DNA of 64,000 nucleotides from JAWXBA01 sp048499805. GTDB lineage: Bacteria > Gemmatimonadota > Gemmatimonadetes > Gemmatimonadales > GWC2-71-9. Both the position numbers and the translations under genes were made by a program. Positions 7,446 through 19,455 of the stretch are shown here, one piece after another; positions within the stretch are counted from its first letter, which is position 1, and every line of letters starts with the position of its first letter. The notes beneath the pieces are model-generated. The model saw nothing but the letters and a program-made list of their open reading frames with translations, did not search any database and was not told the origin of the DNA. The stretch lies in contig JASNZF010000009.1 of NCBI GenBank assembly GCA_048499805.1, positions 1 through 64,000 on the forward strand. Direction: 5' to 3'.

Positions 7446-7777
7446 CGCCGTCCCCCGCGGTCCGGCGCGGGGATGTCTACCTCGTCGCCCTCAATCCGGT
7501 GCGCGGCCGCGAGATCCAGAAGACTCGCCCGTGCGCCGTGGTGTCGCCGGATGAACTCAATGCCCACCTGGGCACCTTCCTCGTAGTGCCGCTCACGACA
7601 GGTACCCACCACTATCCCTTCCGGTTGCCCTGTCGGTTCGCCGGCAAGTCGGGGTTCCTGGTTGTGGATCAACTGCGGGTGGTCGATCGCGAGCGCCTGG
7701 TGCGTCGGCTCGGACGGCTTCCGCCCCGGCCGCTTGCCGAGACGCTGCGGGTGCTGCAGGAGATGTTCGCGCCCTGA
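7442..7777 (+). CDS. mazF: MazF/PemK-type mRNA interferase toxin
   Basis: 111 aa. The N-terminus RRGDVYLVALNPVRG, then KTRPCAVVSP and FLVVPLTT, are the conserved MazF/PemK strands; the Arg of K-T-R-P and the Thr of the P-L-T-T strand fit the catalytic pair. Start GTG 7442 overlaps the mazE stop by 4 nt; GTG 7433 and 7439 are alternatives. MazF enzymes cleave mRNA at short sequence motifs; the specificity cannot be read from the sequence. The module is bracketed by long direct repeats (6741-7020 and 7827-8054), so it may have arrived as a unit. Confidence 0.92.
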   Translation: MTPSPAVRRGDVYLVALNPVRGREIQKTRPCAVVSPDELNAHLGTFLVVPLTTGTHHYPFRLPCRFAGKSGFLVVDQLRVVDRERLVRRLGRLPPRPLAETLRVLQEMFAP

Positions 7778-7826
7778 GTGAGGCTCAGAGTCACCCCTGG
7801 TCACAACAAAATACGGGAAGGTCCAC

Positions 7827-8079
7827 ACCGCGTTTCCACCGCAGTACCCTGCACGATTCTGGTTACCAACCCCCGACATTCAGTCCCTACCTTGGCACCA
7901 TGATCGATCGCGTCGTGGTCCGGACCGCACGTCCGTGTCGGACATCCCCAGTGGGCCGGGCAACCCCCGGCCCAACGACTCCCGGCACAGAGAGGTCCAG
8001 GTCGCTTCAGCGACCCATCTGGCCGAGCCGCAGCTTCAGCCGCGAGGGACGCGGCCAGATCCCGTGAGCCGAGGCTCAC
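7827..8079. repeat. Long imperfect direct repeat, right copy, with three hairpins
   Basis: Partner of 6741-7020. Its end is highly structured: GGTCGCT-TC-AGCGACC (8000-8015), an ATCTGGCC...GGCCAGAT pair enclosing 28 nt (8017-8060), and GTGAGCC-GA-GGCTCAC (8064-8079). Three consecutive palindromes suggest a folded RNA or a protein or DNA-recombinase binding site. The same start-like segment CTACCTTGGCACCATGATCG occurs as in the left copy, but the ORF from that ATG is short and unlike any family. Confidence 0.7.
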
Positions 8080-8114
8080 CTAATCACTATGTGGAAAAGT
8101 GCAAAACTGCCCTA

Positions 8115-8143
8115 TTGCTTCGGACTACCTTCGGTGTTATGTT
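8115..8143 (+). promoter_or_regulatory. Candidate sigma70-type promoter of recA
   Basis: TTGCTT (8115-8120) and TATGTT (8138-8143) are separated by exactly 17 nt, about 60 bp before the recA start. This predicts a 5' leader of roughly 50 nt carrying the AGAGGA ribosome binding site. I see no clear LexA box, so SOS control cannot be claimed. Confidence 0.45.
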
Positions 8144-8202
8144 GGTCTTCGGTTCTGATGTGAAGCAAAACCGGTCACAATTTCATCCAGAGGAATATCC
8201 CA

Positions 8203-9259
<1,057 letters not shown>

Positions 9260-9276
<17 letters not shown>

Positions 9277-9955
9277 GCTGGATCCCCGGCTCGGTCGGGT
9301 GTCCGGGATCGCCGAGGATCCCCGGCACCCGTCCGCGGTGCGGGTGTCGATCGAGGGCAGGATCACCTGGACGCTGCCCCGGGAGGCGGTGGGCGAACTC
9401 CAGCTCCGGGTCGGCCAGGACATCGATGAGGCCCTGAAGGCTCGACTGGATGCCGCCGCCGACGCCGAAGGGGCGTGGCGGGCGCTGCTCAGGCACCTGG
9501 AACGACGGTCGTTCGCCCGGTACGACCTGGGGCGTCGGCTGCGGCAGAAATCCCACTCCGGCGCCGCCGTTGACGCGGCGCTGGAGCGGGCCGACGCCGC
9601 CGGCCTCCTCGACGACCTGGCCTTTGCCAAGAACTACGCCGAGACCCGTTCGGCGCGCGGCCGCGGGCCGGCCCGGCTCAAGCGGGACCTCGCGGCCCAG
9701 GGTGTGGAGCGCGGGATCATTGACCGCGTCCTGCGGGACCTCTGGCCCGACGGCGAGGGGCCGCTGGACCTGGCAAGGAGCCTGGCCGAGAAGCGAGCGG
9801 GGCAACTGAGCTCGATTCCCACCCCAACCCGCAAGCGTCGGGTCCTGGCGTACCTGGCCCGGCGCGGGTTTTCGGGGCATCAGGCGCGGCAGGTGGTGGA
9901 GGAGGTGTTGGGGGGGGCAGGGGGGCAGGGGGGCGGCTGGGCCGTGGGAGAGTAG
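9260..9955 (+). CDS. recX: Regulatory protein RecX
   Basis: About 231 aa from ATG 9260 (9248 or 9263 also possible), overlapping recA. It shows the RecX three-helix repeat pattern, with ALLRHLERRSFARYDL followed by AAGLLDDLAFAKNYAETRSA and RLKRDLAAQGVERGIID; the C-terminal repeat RVLAYLARRGFSGHQARQVVEEVL is also clear. RecX binds in the RecA filament groove and limits its activity. The last about 15 codons are a Gly-rich tail (GGAGGQGGG) encoded by G-rich repeats that continue into the intergenic heptamer array, so the true end may have drifted. Confidence 0.93.
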
Positions 9956-10110
9956 GGGCGGGGAGTCAGGGATTGGGTGCCGGGTGCCGGGTGTCGGTTG
10001 CTCCTCTCACGGCGAACCGCCTGCAATTGCGATACACCTCTCCTTTACCGATAGCCTCACGCCTGCCCCGCTGCCGCGCTGCCCATCTGCCCCGCCGCCC
10101 CTAGGAACCC
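9908..10110 (+). repeat. Purine-rich then pyrimidine-rich heptamer arrays (recX-alaS)
   Basis: From the last recX codons to about 10000 the plus strand is G-rich with a 7-bp period, clearest in GGGTGCC-GGGTGCC-GGGTGTC at about 9975. From about 10060 to 10110 it becomes C-rich with the same period (GCCTGCC, CCGCTGC and similar). Purine-first, pyrimidine-second arms could pair in RNA as a long imperfect hairpin at the end of recA-recX. Similar arrays occur after gmhA, around the tRNA-Val/hldA gap, after dprA and after the HIT gene. Confidence 0.6.
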
Positions 10111-10125
10111 CCCCGGTAAACCGCG

Positions 10126-10137
10126 TATATTCGGGGC
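10126..10137 (+). promoter_or_regulatory. Candidate -10 box for a leaderless alaS mRNA
   Basis: TATATT at 10126-10131 is followed by exactly 6 nt and then the alaS ATG. With a -10 hexamer ending at about -7, transcription would begin at the A of ATG. No Shine-Dalgarno sequence is present in the spacer. Confidence 0.5.
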
Positions 10138-12758
<2,621 letters not shown>

Positions 12759-12762
<4 letters not shown>

Positions 12763-13064
12763 GCACACCGGCGTCCTGGGCGGTCCGGCGGACCGATGGT
12801 GCCCCCGAGGCCCTGCGGGCGCGAGTCGCCGAGTGGCTCGCTGGCCGGCCGGAGGGGGATCTGGGGGCCGAGACGCTGCTCGAGGCGGGTCGGGACGCCC
12901 TGCGCGCGACTACGGGACAACCCGGCGGTCGCTCCGTGGCACTGGACCTGCTCGCGGCGGATGCGCTGGTCACGCTGGCGCTGCTCTTTGCGGCGGAGCA
13001 CGATCCCGCGGGCCTCGAGCGGTTCGCTCGGGCGGCCCGGTGCACCGAGAGTCGGCCGGCGTGA
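12759..13064 (+). CDS. Hypothetical protein between alaS and a PHP hydrolase (101 aa)
   Basis: I do not recognise it. GTG 12759 overlaps the alaS stop and the gene ends in a GTGA overlap with the PHP gene, so it sits in a tightly coupled operon and is probably real. The protein is Ala/Arg-rich and mostly helical (EALRARVAEWLAGRPEG, ALDLLAADALVTLALLFAAE), with no signal peptide, no Cys cluster and only one moderately hydrophobic helix. ATG 12747 would extend it by four residues. The role is unknown, perhaps a small helical partner. Confidence 0.6.
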
Positions 13065-13822
13065 TCGATCTGCATTCCCACCTGCTCCCAGGCGTGGACG
13101 ACGGATCGCGCACCGTGGAGCAATCGATCGGGGTGCTCCATCGGTGGCAGGCGCAGGGGGTGACGGCGGTCTGCCTGACCCCCCACATGACGGTGACGAA
13201 GGCGGCCAAGGGAGTGCCCGGGGCATGGGAGGATGCCTTCACCCGCCTGGCGAGCGCCTCGCCGGCGGCCGTGAAGCTGTTCCGGGGCTCGGAGATGATG
13301 CTTGACCGGCCGCTGACCGAGGCGGCGGCGGACCGGCGCTTCACCCTCGGCGGGACACGCTACCTGCTGGTGGAGTTCAGTCGCCTGGTGGCCGAAGGGG
13401 CGGCCCTCAACGCCCTGGTTCAGGTCGCGCGGCTGGGCGTCGTGCCGGTGCTGGCGCATCCCGAGCGCTATGCCATCTGCTCGCCGGAGGCGGTGCAACG
13501 GTGGAAGGGCGCCTCCGGGGCGCTGATGCAGGTGGACGCAACTACCCTGGTGCAACCTCGCTCACGCGGCAACCGCGCGCGGCAACTCCTGGCCGCGGGC
13601 CTGGTCGACATCCTGGCCGGCGACAACCACGGTGACGACCGGTCGATGGCCACGGCCCAGGAGGCGCTGGCCGAACGCCACCGGGCCGTCGCCCAGCTGC
13701 TGCTCGCGGACAATCCCGCGGCGATCCTCGCGGACGGTCCCACCGAGGGGGTGCCGCCGGTCAAGCTGAAGGAGAGCCTGATCAATCGCCTGCGGACGCT
13801 CTTCGACCAGGAGGGGGCATGA
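13061..13822 (+). CDS. PHP-family phosphatase, CpsB/YwqE-like
   Basis: 253 aa from GTG 13061, overlapping the preceding stop (GTGA). PHP metal-binding motifs are visible: DLHSHLLPGVDDG at the N-terminus, TPHMT, the Glu of RGSEMML, AHPERY, and DNHGDD near the C-terminus. This pattern is typical of the manganese-dependent CpsB/CapC/YwqE protein-tyrosine phosphatases that dephosphorylate Wzc-type kinases and control capsule export, although PHP proteins can have other substrates. No Wzc kinase is encoded in the window; the polysaccharide locus begins 7 kb downstream. The gene overlaps gmhA by ATGA. Confidence 0.85.
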   Translation: MIDLHSHLLPGVDDGSRTVEQSIGVLHRWQAQGVTAVCLTPHMTVTKAAKGVPGAWEDAFTRLASASPAAVKLFRGSEMMLDRPLTEAAADRRFTLGGTRYLLVEFSRLVAEGAALNALVQVARLGVVPVLAHPERYAICSPEAVQRWKGASGALMQVDATTLVQPRSRGNRARQLLAAGLVDILAGDNHGDDRSMATAQEALAERHRAVAQLLLADNPAAILADGPTEGVPPVKLKESLINRLRTLFDQEGA

Positions 13823-14403
13823 CTGCGGAACGGATCGCCTCGGGACTCGCCGCCCTCCGGGACCTGGCCGACCAGACCCGGGCACAGGCCCCCCTGCTCG
13901 CCACGATCGCGGAGCGCTACCTCCAGACGCTGCGGACCGGTGGCAAGCTGATGTTTGCCGGCAATGGCGGCAGCGCCGCCGACGCGCAACACCTCGCCAC
14001 CGAGTATGTGGTGCGGTTTCGCGGCGACCGTCCCGCGCTCGCCGCGATTGCCCTGACGACCGACACCTCGCTGCTCACCGCGGCCGCCAACGACCTGGGG
14101 TTCGAGCAGGTCTTCTCCCGGCAGGTGGAGGCGCTCGGTCGCCCGGGCGACCTCCTCATCCTGCACAGCACGAGCGGGCGGAGCCCCAACCTCCTGGCGG
14201 CCGCGGCCACGGCCCGGCTCGGCGGGATCGGGGTCGTCGCGATGGTGGGCCGCGGCGGGTCGCCCCTCGCGGAGCTGGCGGACCTGGTCTTCACGGTGGG
14301 GACGGACACGCCGCACTTGGCGCAGGAGATCCAGATGTCGGTCGAGCACCTGCTGGTGGTCGAGGTGGAGGCGGGGTTGGGGATGGCGGGGGATGAGAGG
14401 TAG
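13819..14403 (+). CDS. gmhA: Phosphoheptose isomerase GmhA-like (SIS domain)
   Basis: 194 aa. The SIS domain has the signature FAGNGGSAADAQHLATE, then ALTTDTSLLTAAANDLGFE, HSTSGRSPN and QEIQMSVEHLLVVEVE, which match sedoheptulose-7-phosphate isomerases rather than DiaA. It makes D-glycero-D-manno-heptose 7-phosphate, first step of the ADP-heptose route; the kinase step is the HldA-like gene at 38865. The start overlaps the PHP gene (ATGA). The last codons run into a 7-bp purine-rich repeat array, so the C-terminus is partly repeat-encoded. Confidence 0.88.
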   Translation: MTAERIASGLAALRDLADQTRAQAPLLATIAERYLQTLRTGGKLMFAGNGGSAADAQHLATEYVVRFRGDRPALAAIALTTDTSLLTAAANDLGFEQVFSRQVEALGRPGDLLILHSTSGRSPNLLAAAATARLGGIGVVAMVGRGGSPLAELADLVFTVGTDTPHLAQEIQMSVEHLLVVEVEAGLGMAGDER

Positions 14404-14455
14404 CGAACAGGGAATGGGGAACGGGGGATGGGGCGGCGGAGGTGGGGGCTGCGTA
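14365..14455 (+). repeat. Purine-rich heptamer array after gmhA
   Basis: The 7-bp period runs through the gmhA stop: units such as GGGAATG, GGGAACG, GGGGATG follow in register between about 14405 and 14430. Unlike the other sites I see no pyrimidine-rich second arm here; the SDR gene follows. Confidence 0.55.
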
Positions 14456-14481
14456 TCGTGGGGCCAACGGGGTAGCGACGC

Positions 14482-15234
14482 ATGATTTCACTGACGGGCA
14501 AATCGGCATTGGTCACTGGCGGCTCGCGGGGCATCGGGCGGGCCACCGCCGTGTTGCTCGCGCGGGCGGGGGCGGATGTCGGGATCGCCTTCCGTTCCCG
14601 GGTGGCCGACGCGGAGCAGGTGGAGCAGGAGGTCCGGCGCCTGGGACGCCGGTGCTACCTGGGCCGAGGCGACCTGTCGGATCCGGGGACGGTCGATCAG
14701 GTCCTTCGGGAGTGCCGGGCCGCGTTCGGCGGTCTCGACATCCTGGTGGCCAATGCCGGGATCTGGCCCGCGCAGGAGATTCCGCTGGCGCAGATGACCG
14801 ACGCGCACTGGCGGCGGACGATGGCGGCCAACCTCGACGCCGTCTTCTACACGGTCCGGGCCGCCCTCGGGGTGCTGCGTCCCGGTGGCCGCATCGTGAT
14901 CGTCACCAGCACGGCGGCGCAGCGGGGTGAGGCGTTTCACGCCGACTATGCCGCGTCGAAGGGTGCACTGCAGTCGTTCGCCAAGTCGCTGGCGGTGGAG
15001 TGCGCGCCGGCGCTCACCGTGAATTGCGTGGCGCCCGGATGGGTCGCGACCGACATGACGACCGGTGCGCTGGCGGGTGCGGCCGGCGACGAGGCCCGGG
15101 CCGGGATCCCGCTCGGCCGGATTCCCCCGCCCGAGGACATTGCCGGACCGATCGTCTTCCTGTGCAGCGACCTCGCCCGCCACATCACCGGCGAGGTGCT
15201 GAACGTGAACGGCGGCGCCGTGCGCTGTGGCTGA
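14482..15234 (+). CDS. Short-chain dehydrogenase/reductase, FabG-like
   Basis: 250 aa. Classical SDR: the NAD(P)-binding TGGSRGIGRA near the N-terminus, NAG in VANAGIW, catalytic Ser in IVTSTAAQ, and YAASKGALQ with the catalytic Tyr and Lys. The C-terminal PEDIAGPIVFLCSD and TGEVLNVNGGA are typical of 3-oxoacyl-ACP reductase-like members. The substrate cannot be read; it could be a FabG paralogue or a sugar or secondary-metabolite reductase. A TATCGT box about 24 nt upstream of the ATG may be its -10. Its stop overlaps the next gene by 8 nt. Confidence 0.85.
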   Translation: MISLTGKSALVTGGSRGIGRATAVLLARAGADVGIAFRSRVADAEQVEQEVRRLGRRCYLGRGDLSDPGTVDQVLRECRAAFGGLDILVANAGIWPAQEIPLAQMTDAHWRRTMAANLDAVFYTVRAALGVLRPGGRIVIVTSTAAQRGEAFHADYAASKGALQSFAKSLAVECAPALTVNCVAPGWVATDMTTGALAGAAGDEARAGIPLGRIPPPEDIAGPIVFLCSDLARHITGEVLNVNGGAVRCG

Positions 15235-16183
15235 GATGCTGCATTTCCTCTTCACTGGTGGCACCATCTCGATGCGACACGACCCGGTCGCCGGCGGAAA
15301 CGTCCCGGCGCTGGACGGTGCGGCGCTGGTGGCCAGCGCGCCGGAACTGGAGCGGGTCGGCCCGTTCACGACCGAGGATTGGGAGCGCCTCCCCGCCGTC
15401 CACCGCACTCCCGCCCTGATGTGGGCGTTGCGGTGCCGGATTGCGGAACTGGCCAGCGACCCCGCGTGCACCGGGGTGGTGGTCCCCCACGGCACCGACA
15501 CGCTCGCGGAGATGGCGTATCTCGTGGGGCGGACGGTGGATCCGCGGGTGCCGGTGGTGCTCACCGGCGCGATGCGGACTTCGAGCCAGGAGGGCTGGGA
15601 CGGTCCCCGCAACCTGGCCGACGCGGCAATCGTCGCCCGGGACCCGGGTGCCACCGGGCGCGGCGCCCTGGTGGTGTTTGCGGGTCGGATCCTCGATGGT
15701 CTCCGCGCGGCCAAGATGCATGCGAGCGACCCGGACGCCTTTGCCTCGCCGCACGGGCCAGCCCTGGGCCGGGTGGACGGGGGCGTGGTGTCCTGGGACC
15801 TGCCGGCTGGACCTCGCCCGCCCGTGGTTGCGGTGGACCGGCTCGAGGCGCGGGTGCTGACCTTCGTTCCCGAGCTCGGCGACGACGGAACGCTGCTCGA
15901 CCTGGCCCGCGACCGGTTCGACGGCGTGGTGATCCTGGGCTACGGGCGGGGCAACGTCCCCCCCGGGTCGCTCCCCGCAATCGAGCGGTGGGTGGCGGCA
16001 GGGAAACCGGTGATCCTGGCCAGCCGCCAGCCCCTCGGCGAAACCGGTCCAGAGTATGCCTTTCTCGGCGGCGGCGGCTCGCTGGTGCAGCGCGGGGTGC
16101 GGCTGGCCGGGCCGCGGACCCCGGGGCAGGCGCGGCTGGAACTGATGCTGGCCCTTGCGGGCGGCTGGGAGTATCCCGGATGA
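15227..16183 (+). CDS. L-asparaginase (type I/II fold)
   Basis: 318 aa (GTG 15227; ATG 15236 also possible). The asparaginase signatures are present: LFTGGTISMRHD with the first catalytic Thr, and VVPHGTDTLAEMAYL with the second T-D-T and the following Glu. The later segment GYGRGNVPP is the usual C-terminal substrate loop region. It hydrolyses Asn (and perhaps Gln) to Asp and ammonia. No signal peptide is apparent, so it is likely cytoplasmic. The start is inside the SDR gene and the stop overlaps cca (ATGA). A second, unrelated asparaginase family member lies at 42004. Confidence 0.9.
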   Translation: MAEMLHFLFTGGTISMRHDPVAGGNVPALDGAALVASAPELERVGPFTTEDWERLPAVHRTPALMWALRCRIAELASDPACTGVVVPHGTDTLAEMAYLVGRTVDPRVPVVLTGAMRTSSQEGWDGPRNLADAAIVARDPGATGRGALVVFAGRILDGLRAAKMHASDPDAFASPHGPALGRVDGGVVSWDLPAGPRPPVVAVDRLEARVLTFVPELGDDGTLLDLARDRFDGVVILGYGRGNVPPGSLPAIERWVAAGKPVILASRQPLGETGPEYAFLGGGGSLVQRGVRLAGPRTPGQARLELMLALAGGWEYPG

Positions 16184-17370
16184 GCGCTGTCGCGCCGTTG
16201 CCTGATCGGCTGCCGCTTCCCCCCGAGGTCGAGCGCCTGGCCGGGACGCTCGAGGCGGCGGGATACGAGACCTGGTGCGTGGGTGGGGCGATCCGCGACT
16301 TCCTGCTGGGCAACCTCCAATCCGACGTGGACTTGACCACCGCGGCACCGCCCGAAGAGGTCCTGCGGTTGTTTCCACGGACCGTCCCGATCGGCATCGA
16401 CCACGGGACCGTGGGAGTGCTCGACCGCGAGGGCCGGTTGCACGAGGTCACCACCTTCCGGCGCGACGTCCGCACCGACGGCCGGCACGCCGAGGTGGCC
16501 TACGGCGTCTCCCTGGAGGAGGACCTGGCGCGACGCGACTTCACCATCAACGCGATCGCCTACCACCCGACCCGGCGGGCCTGGAGCGATCCGCACGGCG
16601 GGGCGATGGACCTGCGCGACGGCGTGGTCCGTGCCGTGGGCGCGGCGGCGGAGCGATTCCGTGAGGACTACCTCAGGATCCTGCGCGGGTTGCGGTTCGC
16701 CTCGCGCTTCGGGTTCACGATCGTGCCCGAGACCTGGCAGGCGATGCGCGAGGCCGCGCCGGGACTGGCCGGCCTCTCGGCGGAGCGGATCCGCGACGAG
16801 TGGCTCAAGGGGCTGGCGACGGCGCGAGAGGTGGCCGGGCTGGTCGGCCTGTGGCACGCCTCCGGCGCCTCGGCGGTGGTGTTGCCGGAACTCCATGAGG
16901 AGGTGCACCTGGTTGCGCCCGATGCACCGCCGAGGGACCCCGTGCTCCTGACGGCGCTGCTTGTGGACCAGCCGGACAGCGTGCTGACCCGGTTGCGGGG
17001 ATCGAAGGTGGAGATCCAGCGGGTCGCACGCATCGTGGCGGGTCCGGCGGCGCCGGGCGGCTCGAACGAGGAGGCGGTGCGCCGCTGGTTGTCGCGGGTC
17101 GGGATTGCCGCCGACGACCTGCTGCGGGCGCACCAGGTGCGCACGGGAGAGCCGGCGCCGTGGCTGGTGGCGGTGGAGGTGATCCGGGAGCGGGGGGACG
17201 CCCTGGACCGGGGGGCGCTCGCCATCACGGGAAATGATCTGGCCTCGGCTGGCCTGGCACGGGGGCCGGCGATGGGGGTGCTGCTGGAACGGCTGCTGGA
17301 CGAGGTCCTCGAGGACCCGACCCGCAACACCCGCGACCGGCTGCTGGCGCGGGCCCGGGAGCTGGCGTGA
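16180..17370 (+). CDS. cca: CCA tRNA nucleotidyltransferase / poly(A) polymerase family
   Basis: 396 aa. Class II nucleotidyltransferase head: CVGGAIRDFLLG, then SDVDLTT with the metal-binding D-x-D, HGTVGV, RRDFTINAIAY, and the RNA-binding region REDYLRILRGLRFASRFGF. It adds or repairs the CCA tail of tRNA; both tRNA genes in this window lack an encoded CCA, so the enzyme is needed. Poly(A) polymerase or a split A-adding activity cannot be excluded. Coupled to the asparaginase (ATGA) and to the ZIP gene (GTGA). Confidence 0.9.
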   Translation: MSAVAPLPDRLPLPPEVERLAGTLEAAGYETWCVGGAIRDFLLGNLQSDVDLTTAAPPEEVLRLFPRTVPIGIDHGTVGVLDREGRLHEVTTFRRDVRTDGRHAEVAYGVSLEEDLARRDFTINAIAYHPTRRAWSDPHGGAMDLRDGVVRAVGAAAERFREDYLRILRGLRFASRFGFTIVPETWQAMREAAPGLAGLSAERIRDEWLKGLATAREVAGLVGLWHASGASAVVLPELHEEVHLVAPDAPPRDPVLLTALLVDQPDSVLTRLRGSKVEIQRVARIVAGPAAPGGSNEEAVRRWLSRVGIAADDLLRAHQVRTGEPAPWLVAVEVIRERGDALDRGALAITGNDLASAGLARGPAMGVLLERLLDEVLEDPTRNTRDRLLARARELA

Positions 17371-18092
17371 ACGCGATCGCCTTCGGGATCCTTTCCGCCC
17401 TCGGGGTGCTGGTGGGTGCTGCGGCGGTCGTGGGCCGCCGCCGAGCCAGCTTGCAGGTGATCGACCACGGCCTGGCCTTCGGGGCGGGGTTCATGATCGC
17501 GGTGGTGGTGGCGAGCGTGCTCCCGGAGGTCTTCCGGGAGGCCTCCAGGACGGCTCCGCTCCTGGTGCTCGGCGGGTTCCTCGCGGTCCACCTGGCCCAG
17601 CACGTCATGACCCCGCACTTCCACTTTGGCGAGGAAACCCACACGGTGCCGAGCGCCGCCGGGATGAGTGCGCTGGTGGGGCTGTCGCTGCACACGTTCT
17701 TCGACGGGGTGGCGATCGCGAGCGGGTTCCTGGTGAGCCCGCGGCTCGGCGCACTGCTCGCGCTGGCGGTGCTGCTGCACAAGGTGCCTGAGGGGGTTGC
17801 CATCTCCAGCCTGATGCTCGCGGCGGGGCAGGACCGGGGCCGGGCGATGTGGGCGGCGGGGGCGCTGGGGCTCGCCACGGTGGCGGGGGTGCTGGTGACC
17901 GGCCTGCTGGCCCCGCTGGCGGTGCACGGGCTGGCGATCTCGGCAGGGATGACGCTGTACGTGGCGGCGTCGAACCTGATCCCGGAGTTCCAGGCCAAGC
18001 GGGGCGCGGGCCGTCCGATCGCCTTCTTCGCCGGTGCCCTGGTGCTGCTCGGGCTGCGGGAGCTGCTGGCGCTGCTCGGATTGGCGGCGTGA
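17367..18092 (+). CDS. ZIP-family metal transporter
   Basis: 241 aa with about eight hydrophobic segments. Signature helices: SLHTFFDGVAIASG (TM4) and LLHKVPEGVAISS (TM5), whose His, Asp and Glu residues bind the metal. A His-rich loop (HFHFGEETH) precedes TM4. ZIP proteins carry Zn, Fe or Mn into the cytoplasm, in bacteria often as slow electrodiffusive channels; the selectivity is not readable. GTG start overlaps the cca stop; one nucleotide of overlap (TGATG) joins it to rarA. Confidence 0.88.
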   Translation: MNAIAFGILSALGVLVGAAAVVGRRRASLQVIDHGLAFGAGFMIAVVVASVLPEVFREASRTAPLLVLGGFLAVHLAQHVMTPHFHFGEETHTVPSAAGMSALVGLSLHTFFDGVAIASGFLVSPRLGALLALAVLLHKVPEGVAISSLMLAAGQDRGRAMWAAGALGLATVAGVLVTGLLAPLAVHGLAISAGMTLYVAASNLIPEFQAKRGAGRPIAFFAGALVLLGLRELLALLGLAA

Positions 18093-19426
18093 TGGACGAG
18101 GCCCCGGGGCTGTTCGCTCCCCGGCCCCCGTTGGCGGCACGGATGCGTCCGTCCCGGCTGGAAGATGTCGTGGGCCAGGAGGCCCTGCTGGCGGAGGGGA
18201 AGTCGCTCGGCGATGCGATCCGCCGCGGCGACCTGGGCAGCGTGATCTTCTGGGGGCCGCCCGGATCGGGCAAAACGACGCTGGCGCGCCTGGTGGCGCG
18301 CTACACCGACCGGCACTTCACGGCGTTCAGCGCGGTGACTGACGGGGTGCAGCGGGTCCGGGAGATCATCAAGGAGGCGGAGGGGCGCCGCCAGCTGGGG
18401 CGGGGCACGATCCTGTTCTGCGACGAGATCCACCGCTTCAACCGCAGCCAGCAGGATGCCTTCCTGCCGCACGTCGAGAGCGGGGTCATCACGCTGATCG
18501 GCGCCACGACCGAGAACCCGAGCTTCGCGCTGAACGGGGCGCTGCTCTCCCGCTGCCGGGTGCACGTGCTCGCCCCGCTCACCCCCGAGGCGCTTGAGAC
18601 GCTGCTGGCCAGCGCGCTGGCCAACCGCGAGGAGGGGCTGGGTGAGTTGGGCGTCACGGCGGCGCCCGAGGCGCTGCGGCTGCTGGCAGAACAGGCCCAG
18701 GGTGATGCCCGGCGCGGCCTGACGGTGCTGGAGGCGGCGGCAGCCCAGGCTGGCCGGGGCGGGGTGATCACCGAGGCGAGCATCCTCGACGCGATGGCAC
18801 GGCGCCTGCCGTTGCATGACCGGAGCGGGGAGGCGCACTTCAACCTGCTCAGTGCCTTTCACAAGGCGCTGCGGGGCAGTGACCCCCAGGGGGCCCTCTA
18901 CTGGATGGCCCGGGCGATCGAGGGGGGCGAGGATCCGATGGTGCTGTTCCGGCGCGCCATCGCGATGGCCGCGGAGGACATCGGGCTGGCGGACCCGCAG
19001 GCGCTGCACCTCGCCGTGGCGGCGCGGGATGCCTTCCAGATGCTGGGTCCCCCGGAGGGGTACCTGCCGCTGGCGGAGATGACGATCTATCTCGCCACCG
19101 CGCCGAAGTCGAACAGCACCGTGGTGGCGTTGGGTGCGGCGCTGGAGGCCGCGCGGGCAACGGGCGATGCCCCGGTTCCCGTCCACCTGCGCAATGCGCC
19201 GACCGCGCTCATGCGGGAGCTCGGGTACGGGGCCGACTACCAATACGCGCACGACCACCCGGGTCACCATGTCGCCCAGGAGTACCTTCCCGAGGCCCTG
19301 GCGGGGCGGGAATTCTACCGGCCGGGAGCGCTGGGATTCGAGAAGACGGTGGCGGAGCGGCTGGCCTGGTGGCGCCGGCGGGGCGGGGGTGGGGCGGAGG
19401 GCGCCGGGGATCGCGCCCCGGGCTGA
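18092..19426 (+). CDS. rarA: Replication-associated recombination protein A (AAA+ ATPase)
   Basis: 444 aa. Opening MRPSRLEDVVGQEALL, Walker A WGPPGSGKTTLARL, Walker B ILFCDEIHRFNRSQQDAFLP, sensor ATTENPSFALNGALLSRC, and the RarA C-terminal region (HFNLLSAFHKALRGSD, EDIGLADPQAL, YGADYQYAHDHP). RarA/MgsA acts at stalled replication forks with SSB. The normal family length is reached; the last about 15 residues are a Gly-rich, low-complexity tail (RRRGGGGAEGAGD). The hflX promoter-like box lies immediately downstream. Confidence 0.95.
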   Translation: MDEAPGLFAPRPPLAARMRPSRLEDVVGQEALLAEGKSLGDAIRRGDLGSVIFWGPPGSGKTTLARLVARYTDRHFTAFSAVTDGVQRVREIIKEAEGRRQLGRGTILFCDEIHRFNRSQQDAFLPHVESGVITLIGATTENPSFALNGALLSRCRVHVLAPLTPEALETLLASALANREEGLGELGVTAAPEALRLLAEQAQGDARRGLTVLEAAAAQAGRGGVITEASILDAMARRLPLHDRSGEAHFNLLSAFHKALRGSDPQGALYWMARAIEGGEDPMVLFRRAIAMAAEDIGLADPQALHLAVAARDAFQMLGPPEGYLPLAEMTIYLATAPKSNSTVVALGAALEAARATGDAPVPVHLRNAPTALMRELGYGADYQYAHDHPGHHVAQEYLPEALAGREFYRPGALGFEKTVAERLAWWRRRGGGGAEGAGDRAPG

Positions 19427-19455
19427 TATATTTTCGGGCAGACGAGGAGCAACCG

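Noticed and set aside
8064..8079. GTGAGCC-GA-GGCTCAC as a recA terminator or LexA box
   Set aside because: It lies upstream of the candidate promoter, has no T-run and does not resemble known LexA boxes; it is best read as part of the repeat.
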